Shown here piece after piece: positions 12,123-25,015 of a stretch of 64,000 bases of DNA. The notes under the pieces are model-generated. The model saw only the letters and a list, made by a program, of their open reading frames with translations. It was not told the DNA's origin and searched no databases. The position numbers were made by a program, and so were the translations under genes. This stretch comes from Epiperipatus broadwayi. Lineage: Eukaryota > Onychophora > Udeonychophora > Euonychophora > Peripatidae. Numbering within the stretch: the stretch's first letter is position 1; the number at the start of each line of letters is the position of its first letter. The stretch is from positions 15,812,935 through 15,876,934 of the forward strand of contig JAQFVV010012402.1 of the NCBI GenBank assembly GCA_028023455.1, given 5' to 3'.

Positions 12123-13694
12123 ATGTACCTATTTGTTTAACATAATGTAAAAAAAAAAGTGAATTATTTTGATTGCCATGAACTTTTTTTTTCCTAATGG
12201 AAAAAGCATATTTAATAATGTAAATAATTCAAATACAGATAAAGAAAAGATATGAAATATTGTTAAACCATCTACAAGTGATGATTACATTTAAAACATT
12301 TAATTCAAGTCCTACTGATTGTGTTATAAATACACAAATAGCTGTAACTATTCTGATTCATATTGAAAAATTTTAAAAAAATCAAAACATATTGAAATGT
12401 TTTGCAATAATAATGAGTTTTTAGGAATATATGAATTAATATTTCATAGTTATGAGAAAGATGATCATTCTTTCAATAAAGACAATTATATTTATACTGT
12501 GTCTTTGTTTAAATGTAAACTTCTATACACATAAAGTTAATCAAGATATGTTTCTAAATGCATACATTTTCAAATGGTAGTTCAAATATCTCTAGTTTAT
12601 TATAAGATATCTAAACTATTAAATCAATTTTAATTCACACCTAAATTATTAATTTTATTTTAGTGTGTAACAGATTATTTGACTTAATATATGGTATATT
12701 TTAATTATCAATAAAGCAGGTCATATATAACAGTGACATTGCTTTATAAGCTTGGATTTACAAAAATAAAAATATAACATGAAAGTACTAAGTACTATAA
12801 TTTGTGATAGAAATTATTAAAATGCGTAAATGAATTAAACAAATAATAATCTGAGCATTTTATTTTTCTATTAATTTTGTTGGAAATTAGTCGGTACATA
12901 TTTTTATTGTTAAAGCTTAAGGAAAGCTTGCATGGAAATTCTCCAGAAGCCTATTATAACTTGATAAAGTTATTGATGATTTAACTCGATAGCTTCTTTT
13001 ATTTTTAAATGAATATATATATATATATTCACGAATTAAATTTAAAGATCTTTCTTTATGCTGGAGTTATAATTATTAGTGGGCTTTCCTTGTTGGTATT
13101 TTGTGTTTTAGATAATATTGTAACATGTAGATATATTTGAAATTTAATTAAATAAATGGTCTCTCACTTATAAGAGATAGATGTCATACAGTTTAACAAA
13201 GTTTCCTAATTAACTATCATTGTAGGTCTGCAGATAATGATTATAGATAGACTTTTCATGCTTTTGATTCTATGAGCATTTGTCTGAACAACTGTTGACT
13301 GAATTTTTAAGCTAGGATGGGCCTTTTTATAATTTGGTATTCTTTTAGTGGACAACAGCTTAAAATATTTTATCTGCATTATTTTTTACACCATACTGTT
13401 ATATATATTCGTTTTGGATTAAATTCAAGGGAAAGATGACATTTTTTAGATGAAATAGATTATCAATCCATTAGATTCTATCTCTAGAATATTATTCCGT
13501 TGAATGAATGTCTGTTTCAGCAACTTAAAATAAACATCAATAGACAAAAAATATAACGAGTAAAAAAAAAAGATTGAACAAGATGTCTTTAATAGCCATT
13601 CGTAAAAAAACCACGAAGGAAGAGGCAATGCTCACCAAAACATTCCTGAATAGTCAGGAGTTAGGCATTTTCATGTGTTTAATTTATTCTCTAA
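12123..13694. other. AT-rich non-coding stretch
   Basis: No supported gene. An AT dinucleotide tract lies at 13012-13028. Nothing else is recognised. Confidence 0.4.
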
Positions 13695-13800
13695 TTAAAA
13701 TTGGCTAGATATCCATTCATTTATTATTATTAACACTCGCAAAAGCGTATGCACAATTAGCTTGAAAGGCTGATATTTGAATGTAATCAATATTGTGTGG
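13695..13800 (-). repeat. Single-arm copy of the 8.3-kb foldback family
   Basis: Contains CATTCATTTATTATTATTAACACTCGC, then GCACAATTAGCTTGAAAGGCTGA, matching in reverse the arms at 8317-8390 and 31990-32060. The rest of the element is missing. Confidence 0.55.
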
Positions 13801-15539
13801 TTAGCTAGTTTGGATATGAGCCTGATAGTTGAAAGAAAAAAAATCTTAAGATAAATCAGAACTTGAAAAAAATTCACTTTTAGTCAGAGCTGATGTAAAC
13901 TTAGGTCAAAGAGTATGGTAGGCTCGTGCAGTAACACTATACACTAACAGCATTTTAAGATGGGGGGGGGGGCGGTGACTAAAAAAAATTTCTAAATTCG
14001 AAAGCTAGATAGATATTTATAATAATACAAAAAATAGACATTCGTATTTTTAGTTGTCATAGTTTAGATCTATTTATATTTTATAAAATATGAAACGAAT
14101 TTATAATTTTTTTTTTGATGTTAAACACAGTTCAACTTTTAGCATTATTATTATTTTTACATATATAGAACACTCTAAATTAGCTAGAAGTGGTTCTTGA
14201 TTCCTCCTGTTTTATTTATTCGATTAAGTAATTGTATGAAAGTTGTATTACGTGTTTTTCTTTTAGTCATTATAATAATCTCCCCCCTCTTCCTTTATTT
14301 TTTTTTTACCTCTTGGAAGCTTTCAAAAAATTCTGACAACAATATAAAAAAAAATTGTATTTAAAAGTACTATGTGTATTTGACTAATTTTATTTCCTTC
14401 CAAGAATGCTGCACGGAAATTGACGGGTATATTACGAACTTTATTTAAATATAGACTAGATATTATTGTGCGGGTCTAAATGGAAAGCAGACGATATAAT
14501 TGTATGTCAATATATTTACTTGCATGTGTATATGGAAGAGTATGCGTGCCTCATATAATTTAAAATTATGATTAAACATAATCAATTCTAAATTAAATTT
14601 TGAACCAGCTTTCCTTTTATATAAAATTCATAGGAAATAAAAAAGTAAAACTTGGTTTAATTAATTAAATTTGATAAGTAGTTTTCAAGGAAGGTCAAAT
14701 TCTATGCTAAAGGTAAATAGATGAATGTTAACTTGTGTTACAAAAGTAAGGAAGAGAATATTTCTATTTTAGTTGCATATCAATGTCAATAAATATTCTC
14801 TTTACATTTAAGTGGAATGCTTGTGATGCATGTAAAATCCATCTGGAGAATCAAATGCTCTTCTAAGATATGCAGTTATCTGCATTTAATTGATTAATAC
14901 ATTTTCTAATGGGCAAACGATGTTGTAAAATTATTAAAAAAAAAGTATATTATTGAAAACAATAACAACAATAGAGATTTGATTTTGGCCAGTTTTTAAA
15001 TGTAGCTGCTTTATCTATGGCATTTTTTTGAGACAGCCTAGCCTGTATAAACCTTGAATTTTTTTAAAAAGTAAATTGCCATAACCATTATAGTTTTTTT
15101 TTGATAATTATCAAATAACCATTATAGTTAGCCACATAATATTGGGAATTTAATTACTTTTAGCAAAATGATAGAGAACCCAGGTTAATTTGAATAAAAA
15201 TAATTTTGAAAGAAAGTTTCTATACTTTTTTAATTTGATTTTTGGAGAAATGTTTCAGAATGGATTTTTGAATCAGATATAAAGCTTTGTGAAAAACTAA
15301 TAATAGAATTAAAAAATAATATTGAAAAATTAATCAACTTATAATTACAAAAGAAAGGTAAGAACAACAACTATCCTCTAATGCATAAATTAAAATAGAC
15401 TCCTGCTGGGCTAAAAATCTCTCTGACAGCACTACAAAAAAAAAAAAAAAACAATAAAGAAAAAGATTCTATTAGCCAAAGTTTTCCAATTGCTATTTGG
15501 TGATATTTTGAGTAGTTTTTCCACTTTTATTTTATCCTC
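13801..15539. other. AT-rich non-coding stretch
   Basis: No gene seen. A run of nine or more G with a nearby C lies at 13964-13974, and a pyrimidine tract lies at 14280-14310. No repeat ends were located with confidence. Confidence 0.35.
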
Positions 15540-15722
15540 TAACTAAGAATAGCTTGGTACCCATTTAATAACCACTACTATATTATTAACTAAGATGGTT
15601 AACAACTAAAAAAAAAAATTCTAAGCCTGATTAAAACTTGAAAAAAATTTCAAGTCATACCTGACCTGGATTCAAATCCAGGTTATAATTAAAAAAGATA
15701 GCTGCACTATTTTTTGTAATGG
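15540..15722 (-). repeat. tRNA-derived SINE (family E)
   Basis: On minus, a perfect T-arm-like hairpin, ACCTGGATTTGAATCCAGGT, is followed by CAAGTTTTAATCAGGCTTAG and, further on, GCTATTCTTAGTT. The same order occurs at 28870-29070 and 47755-47905, so this is a dispersed family. The A-box half is decayed in this copy. Confidence 0.5.
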
Positions 15723-16149
15723 GCAAGTTTCAATAAATAAAATTTTCATAATCATATTAATATAAACTTTAATATAATTTAAAATGATATCTTAGTTTTG
15801 ACTGTACTAATTGAATTTAACATGTCTGTGGTGAAGCAAGTGATTAGAAGAAAATAAATATTTAGAATAAGAAATGAAGCATTAAGTTTTATACATATAT
15901 ATAATTTCTTAAATTTGATTTACAGGATTAATAAAAGAAAATGTTAGAACTGACCGCACAAAGTTAGTTATCACAGTTAATCAATAACAATTAATAATGT
16001 TAACTATATTTACAATAATTAATTGAAAAAAGAAGATTGCATGACAAGTCAACATAAAATTAACATAATGCTCTTCCACATCATGTTAAGTATTATTGCT
16101 TCACTGTAAAATAAAATTAACATTGAATTTATTTTGATTTTTAATATTT

Positions 16150-16310
16150 TACTCTTTAGAACTTTCTTACCTCATTCATCTATGTGTGTTTTTTAGATCT
16201 CTAAAACCTCTTGAGTTTCAATTTAAAACTTCAATAATTTCTCTATTATTAATTGTTCTATAAATTGCTCTTATCCAATTCTATTTCAATTTCTTAAACA
16301 TTGTAAGTAA
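16150..16310 (-). mobile_element. Highly decayed LINE-A 3' scrap
   Basis: Matches the 11.9-12.1 kb scrap in order and wording (TCATTCATCTATGTGTG, TCTCTAAAACCTCTTGAG, CAATTTAAAACTTCAAT, CTCTTATCCAATTCTATTTCA) at much lower identity. It represents an older insertion of the same RTE-type family. Confidence 0.6.
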
Positions 16311-16430
16311 TATCTGTTTCTTTTCTCATTTATGAATTTCATTTGCTATTTATTAATTCTAACATATATTGTTCAATCTTCAATCTCTTTTTTTTTTTCT
16401 ATTAAGTATCACAAGTTTTACTAACGAGTA

Positions 16431-16456
16431 AGATTCTCTCTCTCTCTCTCTCTCTC
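16431..16456. repeat. (TC)n microsatellite
   Basis: An uninterrupted TC run, followed at about 16481-16505 by several AAAT/TAAA units. Confidence 0.9.
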
Positions 16457-16899
16457 CCCTTCTTTTTGGTCACATTGCTATTAAATAAATAAATAAATAA
16501 TTAAATAGGTTCACTGCTCAGAAGGTCTCAAGTTTTAGAAGTAATAAATTTTTTTAAGCCTTTGATTCTTGAGTTCATCATTTTTTTAATATAATAAAGC
16601 ACACTTTTTTTAAAACATATTTTTTTTATTATCAAAACCATTTCTAATCCATTGCTATCCATTTTCTTAATATTTTATACGATTTTTTGCTTTCATTTAA
16701 TCACTATTATAAAATTTTTGCAATTCTAAAGTAGAACAGTGTTTGCAAAAAAAAAAAAACAAAAAAAAAAAATAACTTAATTAACTTCACTTATTTTTAA
16801 TCTTTTCTTTTCAATTTTAATACCTATTTAAATAAAACTACAATAAAAAAAGTTTGGAAAGGTGCATAACTAACCCAGACTAGTTTAGCTGTAATCTTT

Positions 16900-17400
16900 T
16901 AATGTTTATAATATATACGTGTGTGTGTGCACGCGTGTGTGTATTATAATGGTAGGAAGTCATTGATAAACCTGGGAATGGAAAACCATCATCAACCCCA
17001 CTGCTGAATCAAATTTAAATTTAAATATACAAATAATATAAATGAATATGAGCATGGAAGATCATCAAAAACAAAGACTAACTATAAGTTCACCAGCATT
17101 ACAGAGAAAAATAATAATCATTCATCATCATGAATGGTCAAAAAAATAAAAACAACAGTCAGTCTTGTGACTGGATTTGAAAGTGGTCCACTATAGACCA
17201 GGCTAATTATTTAGCCACTGTCAAGCTTGGGGCAGCAATACAACAATAATTTGAATCCACAAACTTCAGTGCCAATCCATTGGAATACAACAATTAAAAA
17301 AATAAGGCTGGGATGCAGAAACTTGCTGATCATCATCAATGCCCTGGCCATTTAGTACCATTAATGGACTGGTCAACTATAAACTTAATTTCTAATAATA
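16900..17400. repeat. Probable dispersed repeat, CAT-rich
   Basis: Contains a (TG)n run at 16918-16942, repeated CATCATCA blocks, and a box-B-like TTTGAATCCACAAACTTC near 17250. Base composition is less AT-rich than the neighbours. No second full copy was found in the window, so the class is unknown; a tRNA-derived SINE on minus is possible. Confidence 0.3.
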
Positions 17401-19204
17401 AAAACTAAATAAAATGTAATGTATGGACTTTAAAAGATATCCTTTTGCACCATCCAACATTAGAGAAGTAATGAAATCATCAACTGGATGTCCATAACAC
17501 TAAACATAAACCCCAATCCTTATACGTATCTGTTATAAATGAATTCAGCTCAGGTAACAAGATTTTTATAAATGTTACTGTAACAAGAGATAATACCAAC
17601 ATATAATATTTTAAATTATTTTAGGATTAAATAAATTCACTGGAATAACTTAATAAAATATAAACGTATTAATAACAATAAGATTAAATTAATCTCTGTT
17701 GAGTTATAAATATAATTTCAGCATTCTGATTTTGATTAAATAGTATAAAAATATGCTATTGCAACTTACATATATTTCAATAGATTTAGATTAAACACAC
17801 TCAGATGTGCTATATAATAATTTAAATTTAACATCTTTGAATGGTCATATATCAATAATAAAATTTCATTTTTATAATACATAATAATTTTAACATATAT
17901 GTGGCCGATGATTGATTTTAATGTAAATGGGTAACAATTCTAGCATGTGCACACACTGATGTTTATATTCTAATGATATTTCATTAGTTAATAAATAAAT
18001 TTAATAAATCCATATTGCTATATTTTTACACAGCTAATTGATGTAAAAAATATCCAAACACTGAACATGTATGTGTGTATTACTTATTATCCCTATACAA
18101 ATCAAAATCATTAATTAATTAATTATTTCTAATTGTAAGTGAAAGTTGTTTTGTCACAAAAAATCACTAGATACAGTTTGGAAAGTTCTTTTAAAATTCA
18201 GGCTTTTGTTTTTCATTTACAATAAGAAAATTTCAGAGTTTATTTTTTTAAATTTCAAAATAAATTTTTTATAAATCAATCTTTCTGTTTTGAGATATAT
18301 AATTTAAACCAAAACTTATTTACTTTTAAACTTATAAATTAGAGATTTTAATTGCAAAGTTAATCATTTAAAATAAACATTTAAAATAAGATTTCAACAA
18401 ATTATTTTTTTACTCACCAACTAATATCTGTTCATGAAATACAACTCCTCTATGCATACTATAATATATATGACTAATAACTTTGTGTTTCCTTTCATAT
18501 TAGATAAAATTACATATATAATATAGCACTTTTTTCAGTAAGTTGGCTCTTTATTGGAATCACTTGATAAGCTAGTCCATTCTAAAGCAGTGGACTGGCT
18601 TACTGACATCTTTGGGAAAGATATAAATCCAGTAACTGTTGGCATTCAATCATTATAATTTGGTAGACTTCAGTTTAAGCTATCTAATACACATATATGG
18701 GCTATGAAACACAAAAATCTGGAACTTACTTCCATGTGAATTTAAACTCTATCATTGTAACATTTGCAGAAGCTCTACTTTTTGCCTTTAGTTATAACTT
18801 CATAATAATTCTGTAAAACTGTTAAAGTCTCGAGAATGATTCAAATCCACCTTTTTATAATATATTGTGGAATTTGGAAACAACAAGCAATTTTTTTTTC
18901 TTTATCTTGATTTAAAAAAAAACAAGTTAATAACTCTTTTCAATTTATCTTAATTAAAATCAAATATTTCTATCTAAAAATATTTTTAATTCTTCCAACA
19001 ACAGAGTATATTATACTAAATTTTATCACAAGCTTTAATTAAAAAAATTATTAATCTAGTTAAAAATAAATAGTGGACTTCTTAAAAGTATATCTATTGC
19101 AATATTAAAAAATGTGAGTATTAACTATCAAAATCAGAGTAAAACATTAAATTGACTTGTTTAAATGTTTAATTTATAATTTTTTAAATTCAAATACCAA
19201 AATG
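17401..19204. other. AT-rich non-coding stretch
   Basis: No gene is supported. 18540-18680 has a short hairpin, AAGCTAGTCCA...TGGACTGGCTT, around 18570-18602. No second copy was found. Confidence 0.35.
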
Positions 19205-19976
19205 TTGTTTTATACTCTTGAGATTTTTTAATTTCTTCTACATATTTCCTTGCTAGTTCACAATTGCATTTTTACATATCATTATCAATTCTTTTTCATA
19301 CCATTTTACAAAATTTGAGATGTTCCATTCTTCTTAATGTATCATTTTTATATATCTCCATATCCCTTCTTTTCTTCATCTCAGTAGAATTTTATTGGTC
19401 AATGGCTGATTTTTCTATCTGCTATCTTTGTTGCAGTTTTTAAAAGTATATCAGTTATTTTCCTATTAGTTTCATTAAAATCAGAATCATCCTCAAAATC
19501 TACTAATACTTGAAACCAATTTGCAAGTTCTAATTTAATTCCATTAGAATATTTGTAAATATTTTTTTCTTAATAATTTTTGTCTTTCTAGTTTTGCATT
19601 AACATGTATTTTATATCTAACTAATCAATGATTACTTCCTATGTTGAATTTATTAAGAACATTGCAGTCTTAAAGTATGTATTTTTTGTTAATCAAAATA
19701 TAATCCAGTTCTGCTGTATCTTCATTTGGATGCTTCCATGTCCATTTCCTTTTAACATTTTTTTAAAAAAAAAAATTCATAATATAAAGTTTTTCTTTTT
19801 CTGCAAACTCCACAAGTCTATATCCTCTCTCATATTTTTACAACACTTTCATCTTTTATTAGTTTACCAATTTTAGCATTAAAGTTCTCATAACAATTTT
19901 AAAATGTTGTTTAGTCTCATCAAAAGCTTTTTGTACATTCATATAAAAATCTTCTACTACTTCATCACTATGAGAA
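19205..19976 (-). mobile_element. LINE-A internal fragment (endonuclease to linker)
   Basis: On minus it aligns with 56440-57200 of the plus-strand LINE-A copy, covering the end of the AP-endonuclease domain and the linker before RT. It stops abruptly at 19976, where the gag-only LTR element begins (CACTATGAGAA, then TTAGGCAGCACA). The 43-40 kb copy continues past this point, so the LTR element interrupted this LINE or a deletion joined them. Many frameshifts are present. Confidence 0.8.
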
Positions 19977-20613
19977 TTAGGCAGCACAACATTTCAAATA
20001 AGGATCACAAATAGCATACTAAGGAGTTGATTCACTTTTCATAATCAGCCAAATAATAATGATAAGCTAAATAATAATCAGTCTGAAATCCCAGGGCTAT
20101 TTATGTGCACTCTTATCTCTTGCATTATTTTTAATTAGAAATTTTTGCCCAGGGCAAATCTTTCAGACTTAATTTTAATTAAAAACTAAAAATCTGACTA
20201 GGGCTCCTATCTAATCCAAAATTAATTAAAAAAAAAACAAATTCAAAATTAAGTTTCAGGTTTTCCTTTTTTAAAATAAATTAAAAATAGATTACAATCA
20301 AAAATAAAAGAACCAGGAATGCAATGAAAACTTTCAAAATTAAAGTGTTTTTTCCCAAAAGATTAAACTTTTAAATTAGAATGTTTTTTTTTACAAATAG
20401 ATAAAAGGAAAAAAATAGATTTTAAACAAAAATTTTTTGAAAATAAAAGCCATAGAATTTTAACATGTAAATGAGTACGTGTTATTGCATGTACTCTTAA
20501 TATGTAAAAAATATATACAAAACTTTTAAATAGTTTTATTTTAAAACTTTATAAAAATAAAAACTACTTTTAATTTTGTGATGAAACTTTTGAAGTGGAT
20601 AAAACATCTGGTT
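19977..20613 (-). repeat. 3' LTR of the gag-only element
   Basis: Matches 23974-24996 once the insert at 24366-24755 is removed. The true boundary may lie up to 90 bp further right, since weak similarity continues past GGTTCAA. Confidence 0.6.
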
Positions 20614-20879
20614 CAACTGCCCCATCATGCCATGCAAAAAAAAAACCCAAAAGCATTCCTTTTGCTATTTTTTTCCCCAAAATCTTTAAACATTTTTAAA
20701 AAACTCAGAAATCTGGCTGAATTTATGCCCTGCACTTTGTCTAAAAAAACATTTTATTTTTCTTAACATAATTTTCTTTACTCTCATAACCAGGTAACAA
20801 ATCCTCCCCCCCCCCTTTTTTAAAAAAAAGTTCATCCGATTACTTTAAATCTGCCCTTTGTCAGGTGACTTTTTTTCTG

Positions 20880-22260
20880 AATGTTTGATCACTATGGTGG
20901 TCCAACCTCCTTAACTTGTCTATGGGCTCTCTGGGTATGTTACCATAATCTATTAATGTTAATAATTTCACCATTTTCTCGATTGACTGGCTGCTGCTCA
21001 ACATCATTTGTTCTACTGTTGGTGGCACATTATATCAGATAGTTCATATGATCTGGTCATCTAAGAGAGAAAACATGGTTAATGATCTTACATTTTGCCA
21101 CCTGTCTGAGGAAAATTGGGTATGTATTTCACCACAGATAATAGAATATTTCTCCTGGGATACCCTATAGAGTATCCTAAATTGTCTGGCTTTACTCCAT
21201 AATGTCCTCAAAATGGCATGTCTGTACACCTCAAAGTTATGCAGTTTGGCATATAAGGTATGTAATCAATATGAGGCTATTTCCCAGAGGTGGCTACTAG
21301 TGCCCATACTTTATCATCTTCTGGCCAGTCTTGGACTCAAAACAGACTTGCTAAACTTTCAATGTGGTTTTATGGGTTTCCCTCCACATCTGTCTTAAAT
21401 ATTTCAATGAGAAATTGCTTTTCCAAAAACCTGCTGGTTGGTCCCTCCTGTCTCTTACTTCCTGACTCTATACTCATTTTCCCTAGGACCTATTTCATAC
21501 TGCTTTCTTTCAGTACTGAAGCCTCTATATTTACTTTCTATTCCTGCTAACCTATCTTCAAGATCCTTAGTTATCCCAACACATATCTGTTGTACTTCAG
21601 ATTTTAAAGTATCCTTACTTTCTTCAATATCATGAAATGCCTCTAATTTTTCTACTACATCATCTATGCCCTGCTCTATTTCCTTCTGGATCCCTCCTTT
21701 CTTTAATATAGATAAATTCCTCTTGTGTTATTTTCTGCATGTTTACCCACCCCTGGAACATCTCTTCTACTTGTACTACCTTCATTTCTATGTTACCACA
21801 CCTAACACTTATCTTGTTCTAACTCATCTCTCACTTCCTTCATATCTTCTTTTACTATCTCAACTTCCTGAATTTCTTTGATGGTTTCTGTAGCTTCTTG
21901 ATTTTTCTCAACTTTTCCATTACTTATTGTCTCATTTCTTTCATTTCCTTTATCATTTCAGCTTTGAACTTAGCCAATATTGACTGTTGACTTTGTTTTT
22001 ATCTTGTCGCATTTCTATCATCTTGGCTTTTATCATATCTGTCTATTTCCTGTCCATTATCATCTTCATCATCATCTCCACACTCACTTTTTTCTTTTCT
22101 ACTATTTGGAGATTTTTGAAAGAAAGAGAGCTTTCTTTCAACACTATCATCCCCCGCCACCAATTTCTATACTGACTTTTATTTTTGCAAAGATGACTAA
22201 ATCCACTATTTTTATATTTCTTAACTCTTATTTTCAGTTTTACAAAAAGATGTAACTTCT
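20880..22260 (-). pseudogene. Degenerate gag-like region
   Basis: Minus-strand translation gives an acidic and lysine-rich coiled-coil-like N-terminal part (22260-21600). After a gap comes a stretch with LRTLWSKARQFRILYRVSQE and YSIICGEIHTQFSSD at 21229-21100. The pattern hydrophobic-x2-L-x-A-x3-L then DY/YS-x-I-x2-x-I-x3-F is how retroelement capsid domains commonly read. No zinc knuckle was found. Several stops are present. A coding gene unrelated to gag is less likely because the segment lies between LTR-like repeats. Confidence 0.4.
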
Positions 22261-23973
22261 TAATAATTATTTATTTAACTTTCTTAAAACACTATTTAAT
22301 TGTTTATTTATATCATATTAAAAGATGTATCTCTTACTCCAACTGTTTCAACAATATATACAAGCTAGCACAAAGTGATCTTTAATACTTAAATCTTGCC
22401 TCCCACACATGAAATATTTCTCAATTACCTGAACAAAATCTCACATGGGTTTTAAATTCAAAGCCTTACATTGGCAGCACTAAAATTTTAATACCTATTG
22501 TACTGGTTGCTTCTCCACTTTTTTAGCTTCTTAAGATCACTGAGGGTGCCACTAGATTACTAACAACCTAAAAAAATTAATTTTCAGTAATCCAGAAATT
22601 AACGATGATGAGGAATGCCACCAGCTAGACCCAGTGAGAGAAAGAAGTCTTTAAGATTGTTCAGACAATTGAGAAAATACTACAGAGACAAATGTCAGCC
22701 CAAAATAACTTTAAATAATTTCATAGTTTATTAAACTCAACAAAAAAAATCAATCTTTAGCAAACAAAGTATAAAAGTTTGACTTAGATTCTTCTAGCAT
22801 ATTTTCCAGAGAATGTATATGAGCATTAAAACATTAAACACCCTGGAAAACATGTACATTTCTCACCTAAGGTTCAAAAAGGGGATCTATAATATCTTTT
22901 TACCAGCAATTTATAAAAAAACTAATTCTAGCTTTCCCATTCAGAAATTGCAAGACAAAAGGTGTTTTGTAGGGAATACAATGAAACAGTCCAGGTGAGC
23001 TTTCCTTGGTCCAGAAAAGAAACCTTGGGACCAAGAATATCATATGTCCACAGAACAGCTCATGATAACCATGTTGAAGATTACCGAGGTTGACTCCAAT
23101 ACAAGACAAGGAAGCATAATAAGAAAGATTATGATTTTACATAATCTTAAGTAGAAGAAAACAAAATCTCTAATTCAAGAAAAACAACTCTACTCTATAA
23201 ACTGCCAGTCAAAAGATTTGTGATCTGCAGGAAAATACAAACCAGGCCTAACTAAACTAATTATTATAAAAGAGACAGATGAGTTAAAAAAATATGAATG
23301 CCTGTCAAAGCATTTATCACAGGTTAGTAATATAAATAATATAAAAAACACTAAACATATAAAAATAGAAACTCGCAATACATTCCTGGATAAATAAATT
23401 AAAAATATGGAATATTAAAACTAAGATCCCAATACATATTTTAACTACACTAATAAGAAAGTATATAAAATAATTAAAATATTAAAGGAATATTCAAAAC
23501 TTATAATAATAAACACAGGATTATTTTAAGATTAAGCTGAGACTTTAACAGAGATTTAAACCCTGGTTAGAATATGAAATTTTTTTATCTCAAGGGCTAA
23601 GGTAAAGTCCATCAGATTTCCTCCAGTGGGGTGCATAGAGTTCTTTCTAATTCAAGTCCATTATGAAGGCTTTTGATTTTTATCTTTCTGGTAGGAAGTA
23701 TGGAAGCAAGTTTTGGGTGAATTCTTGTTTAGGGTTTTAAGACATGATCTTGAAGAAACAACTCAAAATCTGGGTCCATCTTTGGGTTGATTTAGCACTG
23801 CATATTGTAAAAAGAATTCCTCATAGCACATAATTTTAGCATTCAGCAGAGAGGCTGACTATTTAGTAACTAGGAGTCAGCAATCTGATTTCAGCAGAAT
23901 TTCCGATCAGCAGATAGCAGAAAGATAAAATTAGCAGCATTGATCTCCAGACATGAACAGAACTCTTTAAAAA

Positions 23974-24996
23974 TCAGGCAGCACAGCAATTCAAATAAGG
24001 ATCACAAGTAGTGTACTAAAGAGTTGAATCACTTTTTATAATCAGCCGAATAATAATGATAAGCCAAAAATAATCAGTCTAAAATTCCAGGGCTATTTAT
24101 GTGCACTCTTATCTCCCACATCATTTTTAATTAGTTTTTTCCCAGGGCAAATCTCTACCTCAGACTTAATCTTAATTAAAAAATGAAAATTAATTTAAAA
24201 AAAAAACAAATGCAAAATTAAGACTTAGCTTTTAATTTTTTTAAAATAAATTAGAAATAGATTACAATCAAAATTAAAAGAACCAGGAATGCAATCAAAA
24301 CCCTTTCAAAATTAAAGTATTTTTTTTTCAAAAGATTAAAATTTTTAAATTAGAATGTTTTTACAGGTTTCTCAAAACATTTATTAAACTAATTAATATG
24401 GATGATATATTACAAATATGGATAATGAACAATTATAATATTAGATGAGTTATGGAACTAACATTATTGAGTTAAACAGGGTTAGGTATTTAGTGGTTAA
24501 GTTCTTTGTTAACTTTATTAGAGAGTCTGATATAGCTTCCATGTCTCTTGAAAAATGAATGTTGTGGCAAGAGTTTTGTCTCTTTGTTTAATTTTCTCTA
24601 TGCTCTGAATAAATAATGAGTTTTCATCTGGCTTGGGATGTTGGTATTGTGCCTTGCACCTTACAATCCAAATGGCATAGGTGATGAAAATTGACAGCCT
24701 GATTGTAGGAATATCTCTTCCACGAATGCATTCTTTTATATTAAGTATTTTGTAGTAGAATGTTTTTTACAAATAAATAAAAAAAAAGAAAATAGATTTT
24801 AAACAAAAATCTTTTGAAAATAAAATTTGTAGAATTTTAACATGTAAACGAGTATGTGTTTTATTGCACATCTTCTTAATACATAAAAAAATATACAAAA
24901 CCTTTAAATAGTTTTCTTTTAAAACTTTATACAAATGAAAATTATTTTTAATTTTGCAATGGAATTTTTGAAGCAGATAAAGCATCCGGTTCAATT
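23974..24996 (-). repeat. 5' LTR of the gag-only element, with insertion
   Basis: Same sequence as 19977-20613, interrupted at TAGAATGTTTTTACA by a 390-bp insert. Confidence 0.6.
24366..24755 (-). mobile_element. 5'-truncated LINE fragment inserted in an LTR
   Basis: The flanks TAGAATGTTTTTACA (24351-24365) and TAGAATGTTTTTTACA (24756-24771) form a 15-16 bp target duplication, while the other LTR has the site once. Minus translation is open from the left flank and includes ECIRGRDIPTIRLSIFITYA, then IWIVRCK, ending at a stop after TWKLYQTL. This kind of tryptophan- and arginine-containing tail is usual at the C-terminus of CR1/Jockey-like RT proteins. The family is distinct from LINE-A and LINE-B as far as can be seen. 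Confidence 0.6.
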
Positions 24997-25015
24997 TATT
25001 CATGTACATTTGCTT

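Larger units (their letters stand above)
19977..25015 (-). mobile_element. Gag-only LTR retrotransposon
   Basis: Direct repeats at 19977-20613 (possibly to about 20700) and 23974-24996 share GGCAGCACA, TTCAAATAAGGATCACAA, GGGCTATTTATGTGCACTCTTATCTC and a series of AAT-rich blocks through GGTTCAA. A C-run at 20804-20816 reads on minus as a purine tract of the form A6-7G10, suitably placed before the 3' LTR, so the element runs on minus. Internal sequence of about 3.3 kb shows only gag-like wording (20880-22260) and no RT, RNase H or integrase. It may be a non-autonomous derivative, or pol may have been deleted. Confidence 0.6.

Noticed and set aside
21213-22255. Several overlapping plus-strand frames
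   Set aside because: They are antisense shadows of the minus-strand gag-like region; their Ser/Leu/Tyr-rich wording reflects reversed Lys/Glu codons.
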